From the NCBI GenBank assembly GCA_964425695.1, contig CAYRNF010000007.1, positions 1 to 64,000 of the forward strand: a stretch of 64,000 nucleotides of DNA. The letters are read 5' to 3'. Position numbers and translations under genes: made by a program. Of this stretch, positions 1 through 7,969 are shown one piece after another. Under the pieces are notes generated by a model. It was given only the letters and a program-made list of their open reading frames with translations, had not been told where the DNA came from and did no database searches. Each line of letters starts with the position of its first letter. The first letter of the stretch is position 1. The stretch comes from JAKPBU01 sp964425695. Lineage in GTDB: Bacteria > Pseudomonadota > Gammaproteobacteria > Xanthomonadales > Xanthomonadaceae.

Positions 1-347
1 CGCGCCTGCGGCTGGCCATGCTGCGCATCGAGCACGACTGGGTGCCGCAGGTGCAGGCGATCCAGCTGGGCAACCGCCAGCAGGCGGAAGCCGGTCGCAA
101 GCGGCTCAAGGAACTGCTCACCGCCTCGGTGCCGCTGTTCAAGGCCAGCAAGTTCTTCCTCAATACCGAAATGAGCCTGGCCGACTGCGCCATGGCACCG
201 ATCATCTGGCGCCTGCAGGCCCTGGATGTGCCGCTGCCCAAGGATGGCAAGGCGATCGAGGATTACGGCAACCGGATCTTCCGGAATCCGGGCTTCGTGC
301 GCAGCCTGACGCCGCAGGAAAAGGCGCTGCGCGAGTTGCCCGCGTAG
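1..347 (+). CDS. sspA: Stringent starvation protein A, C-terminal part (truncated by window edge)
   Basis: The frame is open from base 3 to a TAG at 345-347 and encodes the C-terminal half of a glutathione-S-transferase-fold protein. The all-alpha GST C-terminal domain is visible, with the SspA-like stretch LRLAMLRIEHDW and the segment FFLNTEMSLADCAMAPIIWR. SspA binds RNA polymerase and modulates transcription in stationary phase and stress. The next gene is sspB, the usual partner in the sspAB operon, which supports the name. The N-terminal thioredoxin-like domain lies outside the window. Family and operon are recognised from the sequence; function is taken from the family. Confidence 0.9.
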   Translation, partial: RLRLAMLRIEHDWVPQVQAIQLGNRQQAEAGRKRLKELLTASVPLFKASKFFLNTEMSLADCAMAPIIWRLQALDVPLPKDGKAIEDYGNRIFRNPGFVRSLTPQEKALRELPA

Positions 348-453
348 CGTCGGGACCACCGCCTGCGGACCTGCGCGCGTGACGCCCCGGCTGGCCGGAC
401 GCCGATGCAGGCCAGCGTAGACTTCGCCCATGACCGAACCCCCTGTTCCCGCG

Positions 454-885
454 ATGACCAGCCACCGCCCGTACCTGCTGCGCGCGCTGTGGGAATGGAT
501 CGCGGACAACGGTATGACCCCGCACCTGCTGGTGGATGCGACTAGGCCCGGCGTGCGCGTGCCGGCCCATACGATCAAAGACGGCAAGGTCGTGCTCAAC
601 ATCGCCGACCGTGCGGTCGCGCGGCTGGAGATGGGCAACGAGGCGGTGAGCTTCAGCGCGCGCTTCGCCGGTGCGAGCCACTCGGTCGTGGTGCCGGTGG
701 CCGCGGTCCTGGCGATCTATGCGCGCGAGACGGGGCAGGGCATGGCGCTGCCGGAAGACATGGGCGCCACGCCGCCGCAGGACGCGCAAGGCGCCGAGCC
801 GGAATCGCCGCCGCCGGATCCGTCGCCGGACGACGATGGCGCGCCACCGCCGCGTCGCGGGGCGCACCTGCGCGTGGTCAAGTAG
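454..885 (+). CDS. sspB: ClpXP protease specificity-enhancing factor SspB
   Basis: This 143-residue adaptor delivers ssrA-tagged proteins from stalled ribosomes to ClpXP. The folded N-terminal domain spans about residues 1-105 (starting MTSHRPYLLRALWEWI). It is followed by an acidic, Pro-rich flexible linker and ends in the tail HLRVVK, the ClpX-docking motif known for SspB. I start at ATG 454 because homologs begin at this Met-Thr-Ser; an upstream ATG at 430 would add eight residues. The gene follows sspA after a gap of about 100 bases, as in the classical sspAB operon. Confidence 0.92.
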   Translation: MTSHRPYLLRALWEWIADNGMTPHLLVDATRPGVRVPAHTIKDGKVVLNIADRAVARLEMGNEAVSFSARFAGASHSVVVPVAAVLAIYARETGQGMALPEDMGATPPQDAQGAEPESPPPDPSPDDDGAPPPRRGAHLRVVK

Positions 886-907
886 CCGCCCGCGACCCCA
901 TGCCGGC

Positions 908-1234
908 TCAGTGCAGCGGGACCACCGCAGCGCTGCGCGCCGGTCCGCTGAAGGACACGAGCTGGTCTCCGCGCAGCACCAGCCGGCCGATGTACCGGTC
1001 GCTGCCGTCGGTGGAGTACTCGAAGCGGAAACTACGCTCCAATCCCAAGCGTCCGTCCTCGCCCCGGCGCAGGCGGATGCCCGACGCGTGCACCGACTGG
1101 TCGAGCCACTGCACGCCCCCCGCCTGGCAGGCATCGCGCCCGAGCCTTTCGGCGCGTTCGGCGGCGGCACGGCCCGCGCTCCAGTAGAAGAACGCAAGCG
1201 TCGCAAGGATCATCACAAGCAAAAGACCGGGCAT
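908..1234 (-). CDS. DUF3301 family single-pass membrane protein
   Basis: A 108-residue protein that begins with a membrane-spanning segment (residues 2-18, PGLLLVMILATLAFFYW). A basic, soluble C-terminal part follows, with the patterns ACQAGGVQWLDQSV and RRYRFEYS-like RSFRFEYSTDG, which I recognise as DUF3301. No function is known for this family. It is convergent with sspB, with only 22 bases between the stop codons, and divergent from the FHA gene. The start at 1234 gives a compact membrane anchor; the opposite strand here holds no better gene. Confidence 0.8.
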   Translation of the reverse strand: MPGLLLVMILATLAFFYWSAGRAAAERAERLGRDACQAGGVQWLDQSVHASGIRLRRGEDGRLGLERSFRFEYSTDGSDRYIGRLVLRGDQLVSFSGPARSAAVVPLH

Positions 1235-1318
1235 GCTCCTAATGTGGCGCCGCCAACGGCCGCCCGCAAGGCGCGCGACGTGGGTTGTCCCAGGATCGAG
1301 CACTCGGAGGCCATACGC

Positions 1319-2110
1319 ATGAAACTCGTCTTTCCCGGCGGGGAGCACCCGCACGTCGTGCTCGGCCCAGGCATCAGCCGGGTTGGCTCCGCGCCCGATG
1401 CCAACATCGTGCTGGACCACCCGGGCGTGCAGCCGCAGCACTGCAAGCTGCACGTGACGCCGGCGGGCGTGATGCTGGCGGTACCGGATGGAACCGCGGT
1501 ACGCGTCAATGATCGCCAGGTGCAAGGCCTGATCTCGGTGCGTCCCGGCGACAGCATCGCCTTCGACCGGGTCCAGGCGCGGCTCGCATCGGTCGAAAGT
1601 GCGGTACTGCCTTCGACGCCGGGCCATCCCGCGTTGCCCGAGCCCGCCAACGACGATCCGGGCGCGACCGCAGTGCGACCGGTCACGCCGCGCTACGTGC
1701 TGCGCGGCGTCTCCGGCGCCGCGTTCGGCCGGAATTTCCCCGTGGCGGGACCGACCACCGTGGGGCGCGCACCTGAATGCACGCTGCGGCTGGACGAACC
1801 GGGCATGTCCCGTACCCATGCGCGGCTGCTGCCCAGCCAGGACGCGCTGCTGCTCGAGGATTTGGGATCCACCAACGGCGTGTTCCTCAACGGCCGGCGC
1901 ATCCTGCGCGGCGAGGCGCGCAACGGCGACGAAGTGGGTTTCGACACGCTCCGCTTCCGGCTGGTGGTACCAGGCCAGGTCGATGCGCAGGCACCCGGGG
2001 GCCATGCGTCCGCAACCGTCGCGCACGGCCGGCGTGCGTCGCGTTGGGTATGGGCCGCCGCGGCGGTACCCGTGCTCGGAGCGTTGGCACTGGCCGCCCT
2101 TCTGGGCTGA
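1319..2110 (+). CDS. Tandem FHA-domain protein with C-terminal membrane anchor
   Basis: 263 residues with two forkhead-associated domains. The first (about residues 10-85) is degenerate, with RVGSAPDANIVLD and QHCKLHV. The second (about 125-220) is canonical: TVGRAPEC, MSRTHARL, LGSTNGVFLNG. A C-terminal hydrophobic helix (about 243-263) should anchor it in the inner membrane with the FHA domains in the cytoplasm. FHA domains bind phosphothreonine peptides, so a role in Ser/Thr kinase signalling is likely, but no kinase lies nearby. The ATG at 1319 is preceded by the ribosome-binding site TCGGAGG at 1304-1310. Confidence 0.85.
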   Translation: MKLVFPGGEHPHVVLGPGISRVGSAPDANIVLDHPGVQPQHCKLHVTPAGVMLAVPDGTAVRVNDRQVQGLISVRPGDSIAFDRVQARLASVESAVLPSTPGHPALPEPANDDPGATAVRPVTPRYVLRGVSGAAFGRNFPVAGPTTVGRAPECTLRLDEPGMSRTHARLLPSQDALLLEDLGSTNGVFLNGRRILRGEARNGDEVGFDTLRFRLVVPGQVDAQAPGGHASATVAHGRRASRWVWAAAAVPVLGALALAALLG

Positions 2111-2122
2111 CCCCGCCCCGGG

Positions 2123-2998
2123 TCAGCGCGGCACAGGGCCCAGTTTCATCGACAGGTCGATCGCGCGCACGTGCTTGGTCAGCGCGCCGATCGAGATGCA
2201 GTCCACGCCGTCGTGCGCGATCGCGCGAACGCCTGCCAGGTCCACGCCGCCGGACACTTCCAGCGGGATCGCGCCACCGAACGGCGCCGCGTGGGCGATA
2301 CGCACCGCTTCGCGGCGCGTCGCGGCGTCGAAATCGTCGATGAGGATGCGTTCGCAGCCTGATTGCAGGGCGTCGCGAAGCTGGTCGAGCGTCTCGACTT
2401 CCACGATCAGGGGCTTGTCGGGATGCAGCTCCCGCGCACGCGCGATGGCCGCGCCGATGGAGCCGGCCACGCGCACGTGGTTTTCCTTGAGCATCACCGC
2501 ATCGAACAGTCCGATGCGATGGTTGCTGCCGCCGCCGGCGCGCACTGCGTACTTCTGCGCCAGCCGCAGGCCGGGAACGGTCTTGCGGGTATCGAGGATG
2601 CGCGCGCCGGTGCCTTGCACGGCTTCCACGTACGCCGCGGTGGTCGTGGCGGTACCGCTGAGCGTCTGCATGAAGTTGAGCGCCGCGCGCTCCGCGCTGA
2701 CCAGCGCGCGGGTCCGGCCCTGCAGGGTCGCCAGCACGGTACCAGCGGCGACGCGCGCGCCTTCCGCGACATGCCACTGGATGCGCACCCCCGGGTCGAG
2801 CACGCGGTGGCAGGCATCGAACCAGGGCCGGCCGCAAACCACGGCCTCTTCCTTGCACAGCAGGTAGGCGCCTTCAGGCGCGTCGGGCAGCAGCTGCGCG
2901 GTGACGTCGCCTGGACCCAGATCTTCCGCCAGGGCGCGCGCCACATCAGCGTCGACGACCTCCGGCGGTGGAGGCACGAGCGCCTGCATCGCGCTCAT
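2123..2998 (-). CDS. nadC: Quinolinate phosphoribosyltransferase (decarboxylating)
   Basis: 291 residues. NadC converts quinolinate and PRPP to nicotinate mononucleotide and CO2, completing the de novo branch of NAD synthesis in the cytoplasm. Visible signatures are EDLGPGDVTAQLL near the N terminus, the NFMQTLSGTATTT helix, the PRPP-binding DTRKTVPGLR, KENHV, and the C-terminal LEVSGGV and ISIGALTKH. The length is normal for the family. The start overlaps the end of the Trm112-like gene by four bases, so the two are probably cotranscribed and translationally coupled. Confidence 0.96.
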   Translation of the reverse strand: MSAMQALVPPPPEVVDADVARALAEDLGPGDVTAQLLPDAPEGAYLLCKEEAVVCGRPWFDACHRVLDPGVRIQWHVAEGARVAAGTVLATLQGRTRALVSAERAALNFMQTLSGTATTTAAYVEAVQGTGARILDTRKTVPGLRLAQKYAVRAGGGSNHRIGLFDAVMLKENHVRVAGSIGAAIARARELHPDKPLIVEVETLDQLRDALQSGCERILIDDFDAATRREAVRIAHAAPFGGAIPLEVSGGVDLAGVRAIAHDGVDCISIGALTKHVRAIDLSMKLGPVPR

Positions 2999-3261
2999 GC
3001 CGGGAAGCCGGCGACCTGCGCGGTCGCGATTCCTTCCTCCACCAGCAGCACCGGGATGCCGTCGTCGACGCGGTACACGGTCTTGCGGTCGCGCGTCACC
3101 AGCGCTTCGCGCAGCGGTTCGGACTGCAGGGTGTCGTCGCCACGGCGCAGCCCGCCGCCGGCGATGGCTTGGTTGAGCGTCTCCAGCCCGGCCTTGTCGA
3201 GCATCGACAACGGCTGGCGGGTGGCCGGGCAGGCCAGGATGTCGAGCAGTTTCTTGTCCAT
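2995..3261 (-). CDS. Trm112/YcaR-like protein
   Basis: An 88-residue protein beginning MDKKLLDILACPATRQPL and ending in the conserved VDDGIPVLLVEEGIATAQ. This is the Trm112p-like fold of YcaR, a small zinc-ribbon-like protein. Only one Cys of the usual N-terminal CxxC is present (ACPA), and a long inserted loop sits between the halves, so zinc binding is doubtful here. I prefer ATG 3261; ATG 3267 would add Met-Pro. Overlap with nadC (ATGA) suggests one transcription unit. Function in bacteria is poorly defined; family members elsewhere partner methyltransferases. Confidence 0.83.
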   Translation of the reverse strand: MDKKLLDILACPATRQPLSMLDKAGLETLNQAIAGGGLRRGDDTLQSEPLREALVTRDRKTVYRVDDGIPVLLVEEGIATAQVAGFPA

Positions 3262-3344
3262 GGGCATCCGGTTCGGGCGAAGGCCGGGGCTGGGTGCCAG
3301 CCGCGGCGCACGCGTCTAGAATACGTTTTTAGCGTCCGGGGACG

Positions 3345-3881
<537 letters not shown>

Positions 3882-3947
3882 GTCCCGCTGCCGGCGTTGG
3901 CCCCGTCCGCTGGCACGAACCACGCGCTCGGCTGCGGGCCACGCGCC

Positions 3948-5090
3948 GTGACTACGGTCGGCATTCTGGGTGGCGGGCAGCTGGCGCGCATGCTGGCCCT
4001 GTCGGGTGCGCCGCTGGGGCTGCGCTTCCTGGTCATGGACAGCGCGGCGGATGCATGCGCCGCGCAGTTCGCGCCGATGGTGGTGGGCGACTACACCGAC
4101 GACGGTGCGCTGGCCGAATTCGCCTCGCGCGTGGACGTGGCCACCTTCGACTTCGAGAACGTCCCCGCGCAGAGCGCAGGCTGGCTGAGCGGGCGCGTCC
4201 CGGTCTTTCCCGCGCCCCGTGCGCTGGCGGTGGCGCAGGACCGGCTGGCCGAGAAGACCCTGTTCGGGGAGCTGGGCATCCCGGTTCCGCCGTTCGCCGA
4301 TATCGCTTCACGCGGCGCGCTGGATGCGGCCGTGGAGCGCATCGGCACGCCGTGCATCCTGAAGACGCGGCGCCTGGGCTACGACGGCAAGGGCCAGTTC
4401 CGGATCCGCACGCGCCAGGACGTGGATGCGGCCTGGCAGACGCTCGGAGCGCAGGCCGGGTCGGTCGGGCTGATCCTGGAAGGCTTCGTGGACTTCGACC
4501 GCGAATTGTCGGTGGTGGCCGTGCGCGGCCGCGATGGCGAGTTCCGCACCTGGCCGCTGACCGAGAACTGGCACGTCGAAGGCGTGTTGTCCGCCAGCCT
4601 TGCGCCCGCGACGGTACCAGCAGCGCTGGGCGAGACCGCCATCGGATACGCGAAGGCTTTGGCCGAAGCGCTGGAATACGTGGGCGTCTTCGCCCTGGAA
4701 CTGTTCTGCAAGGGCGACGCATTGCTGGCCAACGAACTGGCGCCGCGCGTCCACAACTCGGGCCACTGGACCATCGAAGGCGCCGAGACATCGCAGTTCC
4801 AGAACCACCTGCGGGCGGTGCTGGGACTGCCGCTGGGCGATACCCGGCCGCTCGGCACCGCCTGCATGCTCAACTGGATCGGCGCCATGCCCAAGGCCGC
4901 CGCCGTGCTGCGCGAAGCCGGCGGCCATTGGCACGACTACGGCAAGGCGCCTCGAGAGGGTCGCAAGGTGGGGCATGCGACGTTGCGTGCGCACACGCCC
5001 GGGGCGCTGGCCGCCGCACTGGAGCGGGTGGGCGACGCCCTGGGCCGGCAGGGACAGGTGGCACCGGTCATCGCGCGCCTGCGGCGCTGA
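3948..5090 (+). CDS. purK: N5-carboxyaminoimidazole ribonucleotide synthase
   Basis: 380 residues from a GTG start. PurK uses ATP and bicarbonate to carboxylate aminoimidazole ribonucleotide, handing N5-CAIR to PurE. It is an ATP-grasp enzyme: the N-terminal VGILGGGQLARML, the ATP-binding CILKTRRLGYDGKGQ and the catalytic NELAPRVHNSGHWT are all present. GTG 3948 puts the conserved TTVGILGGGQ at the N terminus; a TTG at 3897 would add 17 non-conserved residues. It begins 66 bases after purE and ends shortly before a terminator hairpin shared with sodB. Confidence 0.95.
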   Translation: MTTVGILGGGQLARMLALSGAPLGLRFLVMDSAADACAAQFAPMVVGDYTDDGALAEFASRVDVATFDFENVPAQSAGWLSGRVPVFPAPRALAVAQDRLAEKTLFGELGIPVPPFADIASRGALDAAVERIGTPCILKTRRLGYDGKGQFRIRTRQDVDAAWQTLGAQAGSVGLILEGFVDFDRELSVVAVRGRDGEFRTWPLTENWHVEGVLSASLAPATVPAALGETAIGYAKALAEALEYVGVFALELFCKGDALLANELAPRVHNSGHWTIEGAETSQFQNHLRAVLGLPLGDTRPLGTACMLNWIGAMPKAAAVLREAGGHWHDYGKAPREGRKVGHATLRAHTPGALAAALERVGDALGRQGQVAPVIARLRR

Positions 5091-5236
5091 GCCGCACCCG
5101 CGAAGCCGCGGCCAGCTGCGGTGTGCGGGCGCCGCCCCCCGCCGTCCAGCCGATCTGCCCAGGCGCGCCGCTTCCGCAACGCGCCCGCACAGCGTGAGCC
5201 TGTCCCGACGCGCGACTCTGCGGGTGCCAGAACGCA

Positions 5237-5262
5237 AAAGGCCGGGACAAGTCCCGGCCTTT
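5237..5262. terminator. Bidirectional intrinsic terminator between purK and sodB
   Basis: A perfect 12-bp inverted repeat (AAAGGCCGGGAC and its complement) with a two-base spacer. It lies between the convergent ends of purK and sodB. A-runs on one side and T-runs on the other allow termination in both directions. Confidence 0.85.
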
Positions 5263-5286
5263 CGAGCATCGCGCAGGCTTACGCGG

Positions 5287-5865
5287 CTACTTCATGTTCG
5301 AAGCAACGAAGTCCCAGTTGACCAGGTTCCAGAACGATTCCACGTACTTCGGGCGCGCATTGCGGTAGTCGATGTAATAGGCGTGTTCCCACACGTCGCA
5401 GGTCAGCAGCGGCGTGTCCTCGCCGGTCAGCGGCGTGGCGGCGTTGGGCGTGCTGGCCAGCGCCAGCGCACCGTCTGGACGCTGCACCAGCCAGCCCCAG
5501 CCGGAGCCGAAGGTGCCCACCGCGGTCTTGGTGAATTCTTCCTTGAACTTCTCGAAGCCGCCGAAGGCCTTGTTGATGGCCTCGCCCAGCGTGCCGCCAG
5601 GCTCGCCGCCGCCGTTGGGCTTCAGGCAGTTCCAGTAGAAGGTGTGGTTCCACACCTGGGCGGCGTTGTTGAACATGCCGCCCTGCGACTTGCGGACGAT
5701 CTCTTCCAGCGCCATGTTGGCGAACTCGGTGCCTTCGATCATCTTGTTGAGGTTGTCCACGTACGTCTTGTGGTGCTTGCCGTAGTGGTAGTCGATGGTT
5801 TCGCCCGAGATATGCGGCTCGAGCGCGGTACGGTCGTAGGGCAGCGGGGGCAGTTCGATCGCCAT
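5287..5865 (-). CDS. sodB: Superoxide dismutase, Fe/Mn family (Fe type likely)
   Basis: 192 residues. It dismutates superoxide to oxygen and hydrogen peroxide in the cytoplasm. Metal ligands are visible as the His of DYHYGKHHKTYV, the His of VWNHTFYWN, and the Asp and His of CDVWEHAYYIDYRN. The segment FGSGWGWLV and the closing NLVNWDFV are typical of iron-dependent SodB, though metal choice cannot be proved from sequence. No signal peptide is seen. The gene is divergent from the glutaredoxin gene, so two oxidative-stress functions share an intergenic region. Confidence 0.95.
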   Translation of the reverse strand: MAIELPPLPYDRTALEPHISGETIDYHYGKHHKTYVDNLNKMIEGTEFANMALEEIVRKSQGGMFNNAAQVWNHTFYWNCLKPNGGGEPGGTLGEAINKAFGGFEKFKEEFTKTAVGTFGSGWGWLVQRPDGALALASTPNAATPLTGEDTPLLTCDVWEHAYYIDYRNARPKYVESFWNLVNWDFVASNMK

Positions 5866-6010
5866 GGCGAGGCTCCTGGGTGCGGGGAAGGGGGCTAGGC
5901 GTGCAGAAAGCGCCGGGGCCGGAGGGCCAGCGCTTACAATGCGAGTCTACCCGCCCACCCGGTTTCCGGTCCGTCAACGCCGGAACGCTGCCTTGCAGGA
6001 GTGCTGCCCC

Positions 6011-6349
6011 ATGTCGGCAACGACGACAACATCCGTAATGGACCGGATCCAGGCCGAGGTCGAAGGCCACCCCATCGTGCTTTTCATGAAAGGCACGCCG
6101 CGCTTTCCGATGTGCGGATTCTCCAGCCGCACCGTGCAGGCCCTGAAGGCCGCCGGCGCCGACGAGATGCACACCGTCAACGTGCTGGAGGAACCCGAGA
6201 TCCGCGCCAACCTGCCCGCGTATTCCAACTGGCCCACCTTCCCGCAGCTGTTCATCAACGGCGAGCTGATCGGCGGCTGCGACATCACGCTGGAACTGCA
6301 CGAGGCCGGGGAACTGGCGCGCATGGTCGCGGAGACGCGCAAGGCGTGA
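6011..6349 (+). CDS. grxD: Monothiol glutaredoxin GrxD/Grx4
   Basis: 112 residues with the monothiol active site CGFS at residues 35-38, preceded by VLFMKGTPRFPM and followed by NWPTFPQLFINGELIGGCDI, the glutathione-binding surface. Such proteins bind a [2Fe-2S] cluster as homodimers or with BolA and act in iron-sulfur cluster delivery. The ATG at 6011 has an AGGAGTG ribosome-binding site about seven bases upstream. The stop codon overlaps the GTG start of the next gene (GTGA), implying translational coupling. Confidence 0.95.
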   Translation: MSATTTTSVMDRIQAEVEGHPIVLFMKGTPRFPMCGFSSRTVQALKAAGADEMHTVNVLEEPEIRANLPAYSNWPTFPQLFINGELIGGCDITLELHEAGELARMVAETRKA

Positions 6350-7089
6350 GCGCGGTAGCCGCCGAACCGGCAACGCCAGCGCTGGCCGGCCGCACGGTCC
6401 TGGTGGCCGGTGCGCTGGGTGGGCTGGGGCAGGCAGCCTCCTTGGCGTGCGTGCGCGCCGGGGCGCGCGTGGTGGTACTGGGCCGACGCGTGCCGAAGCT
6501 CAACCGGCTGCTCGACACCATCGCGCGGGAGGGCGGGGAAGCCGTGGCCTACCCGCTCGACCTGGAAGGCGCCGCGCCCGACGATTACGCCGACCTCGCC
6601 GCGTGTGTCGGCGAGACGTGCGGCGGCCTGGACGGGCTGCTGCACTGCGCGGCGGAATTCAAGGGACTCACGCCATTGGCGAATACGGACCCGGCCGACT
6701 TCGCCCGCGCGCTGCACGTGAATCTCACCGCGCGCTGGTGGCTGACCCAGGCCTGCCTGCCGCTGCTCTCGCGCTCGCCCGACGCGGCCGTGGTGTTCGC
6801 GCTGGACGATGCCGCGCGCGTCGGACAGCCGTACTGGGGCGGATACGGCATCGCCCAGCAGGGCGTGGCCGCGCTGGTGCGGATGCTGGCGGCGGAGCTG
6901 GCCAATTCGACCGTGCGCGTCAGCGGGCTGCAGCCGGGTCCCATGCGCACGCCGCTGCGTGCCCGGGCCTACGCGGCCGACGAGGATCGGGCGGCGCGCG
7001 ATGCGGCGGCCTATGCCCAGGCCTGCATCCACCTGCTGTCGCCCGCCGGCGCCGCGCATCGCGGCGAAGTCTTCGCGGCCACTCCCTGA
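6346..7089 (+). CDS. YciK-like short-chain dehydrogenase/reductase with degenerate active site
   Basis: 247 residues from a GTG start that overlaps the glutaredoxin stop. The Rossmann fold is clear (VLVAGALGGLGQA, a TGxxxGxG variant; VVVLGRR; HVNLTARWWLTQ). At the catalytic site the Tyr is kept (Tyr167 in YGIAQQG), but the Lys four residues later is Gln171. The Ser expected before it is absent (the strand reads VVFALDD). Redox catalysis is therefore questionable. Substrate is unknown. The overlap suggests expression together with the glutaredoxin. Confidence 0.85.
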   Translation: MSAVAAEPATPALAGRTVLVAGALGGLGQAASLACVRAGARVVVLGRRVPKLNRLLDTIAREGGEAVAYPLDLEGAAPDDYADLAACVGETCGGLDGLLHCAAEFKGLTPLANTDPADFARALHVNLTARWWLTQACLPLLSRSPDAAVVFALDDAARVGQPYWGGYGIAQQGVAALVRMLAAELANSTVRVSGLQPGPMRTPLRARAYAADEDRAARDAAAYAQACIHLLSPAGAAHRGEVFAATP

Positions 7090-7098
7090 CAGCGCGCC

Positions 7099-7698
7099 AT
7101 GACGATCCTTTCGGCCGCCCTGCTGCTGTTCCTTATCCTGGATCCGCTGGGGAATATCCCGGTGTTCCTGAGCCTGCTTCGCGGCATCCCGCCCAGGCGC
7201 CAGCGGATCATCCTGGCGCGCGAACTGCTCATCGCGCTGGGCGTGCTGATGCTGTTCCTGTGGTGCGGCAAGTACGCGTTGGAGGCGATGCACCTGCGCC
7301 AGGAGTCGGTGTCCATCGCCGGCGGCATCGTGCTGTTCCTGATCGGCATCCGCATGATCTTCCCGCCGCCGGAGGGGCTCATGGGCGAGCTTCCCGACGG
7401 GGAGCCGTTCATCGTGCCCATGGCCATCCCGATGGTGGCCGGCCCGTCGGGCATGGCGGCGGTGATGCTGATGGGCAGCCAGGAACCGGACCGGATGGGC
7501 GCGTGGAGCCTGGCCCTGATGCTGGCATGGGGTGCCACCGCGGCAATCCTGTTTTCCGCGACCCTGCTCTACAAGCGCCTGGGAAGCCGCGTCCTGATCG
7601 CGGTCGAACGCCTGATGGGCATGCTGCTGGTGGCGATCTCGGTGCAAATGCTCCTGGATGGCGTGCGCGCCTACCTCCAGCTCCAGCCCGCGGGATGA
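7099..7698 (+). CDS. MarC/YhgN-family integral membrane protein
   Basis: 199 residues, almost entirely hydrophobic, with about six predicted transmembrane helices. Family signatures are FLILDPLGNIPVFLSLL near the N terminus and VPMAIPMVAGPSGMAAVML in the middle (the FPLAxPxxAGPG-type motif). These proteins were once linked to multiple antibiotic resistance, but that role was not upheld and the function is unknown. It lies nine bases after the dehydrogenase gene, probably in the same operon. About 270 bases without a gene follow before the receptor gene. Confidence 0.9.
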   Translation: MTILSAALLLFLILDPLGNIPVFLSLLRGIPPRRQRIILARELLIALGVLMLFLWCGKYALEAMHLRQESVSIAGGIVLFLIGIRMIFPPPEGLMGELPDGEPFIVPMAIPMVAGPSGMAAVMLMGSQEPDRMGAWSLALMLAWGATAAILFSATLLYKRLGSRVLIAVERLMGMLLVAISVQMLLDGVRAYLQLQPAG

Positions 7699-7969
7699 GG
7701 CTGGGGCAGCAACGGCAACGGGGGTTCGTGACACCCCCGGATCAAGGACTTGCCGGCACTAGCTCGCGTGAGGGCAGAACTTCAACCGTTCCAATGGGTT
7801 AGGCCTGCACGCGGTCGTCACGGCTCTGTCATGTAGCGACGCTACCGTGTTAATCTGATGTTAACCGCGGCGGACAATACGCCTCGGTAGGGGTATCCCA
7901 CCGCTGACCTTCCGGAGCGCGCCGTCGGCGCGCTCGCTGCCGTAATTACTGTCCCGAGGCTCGAAACAC

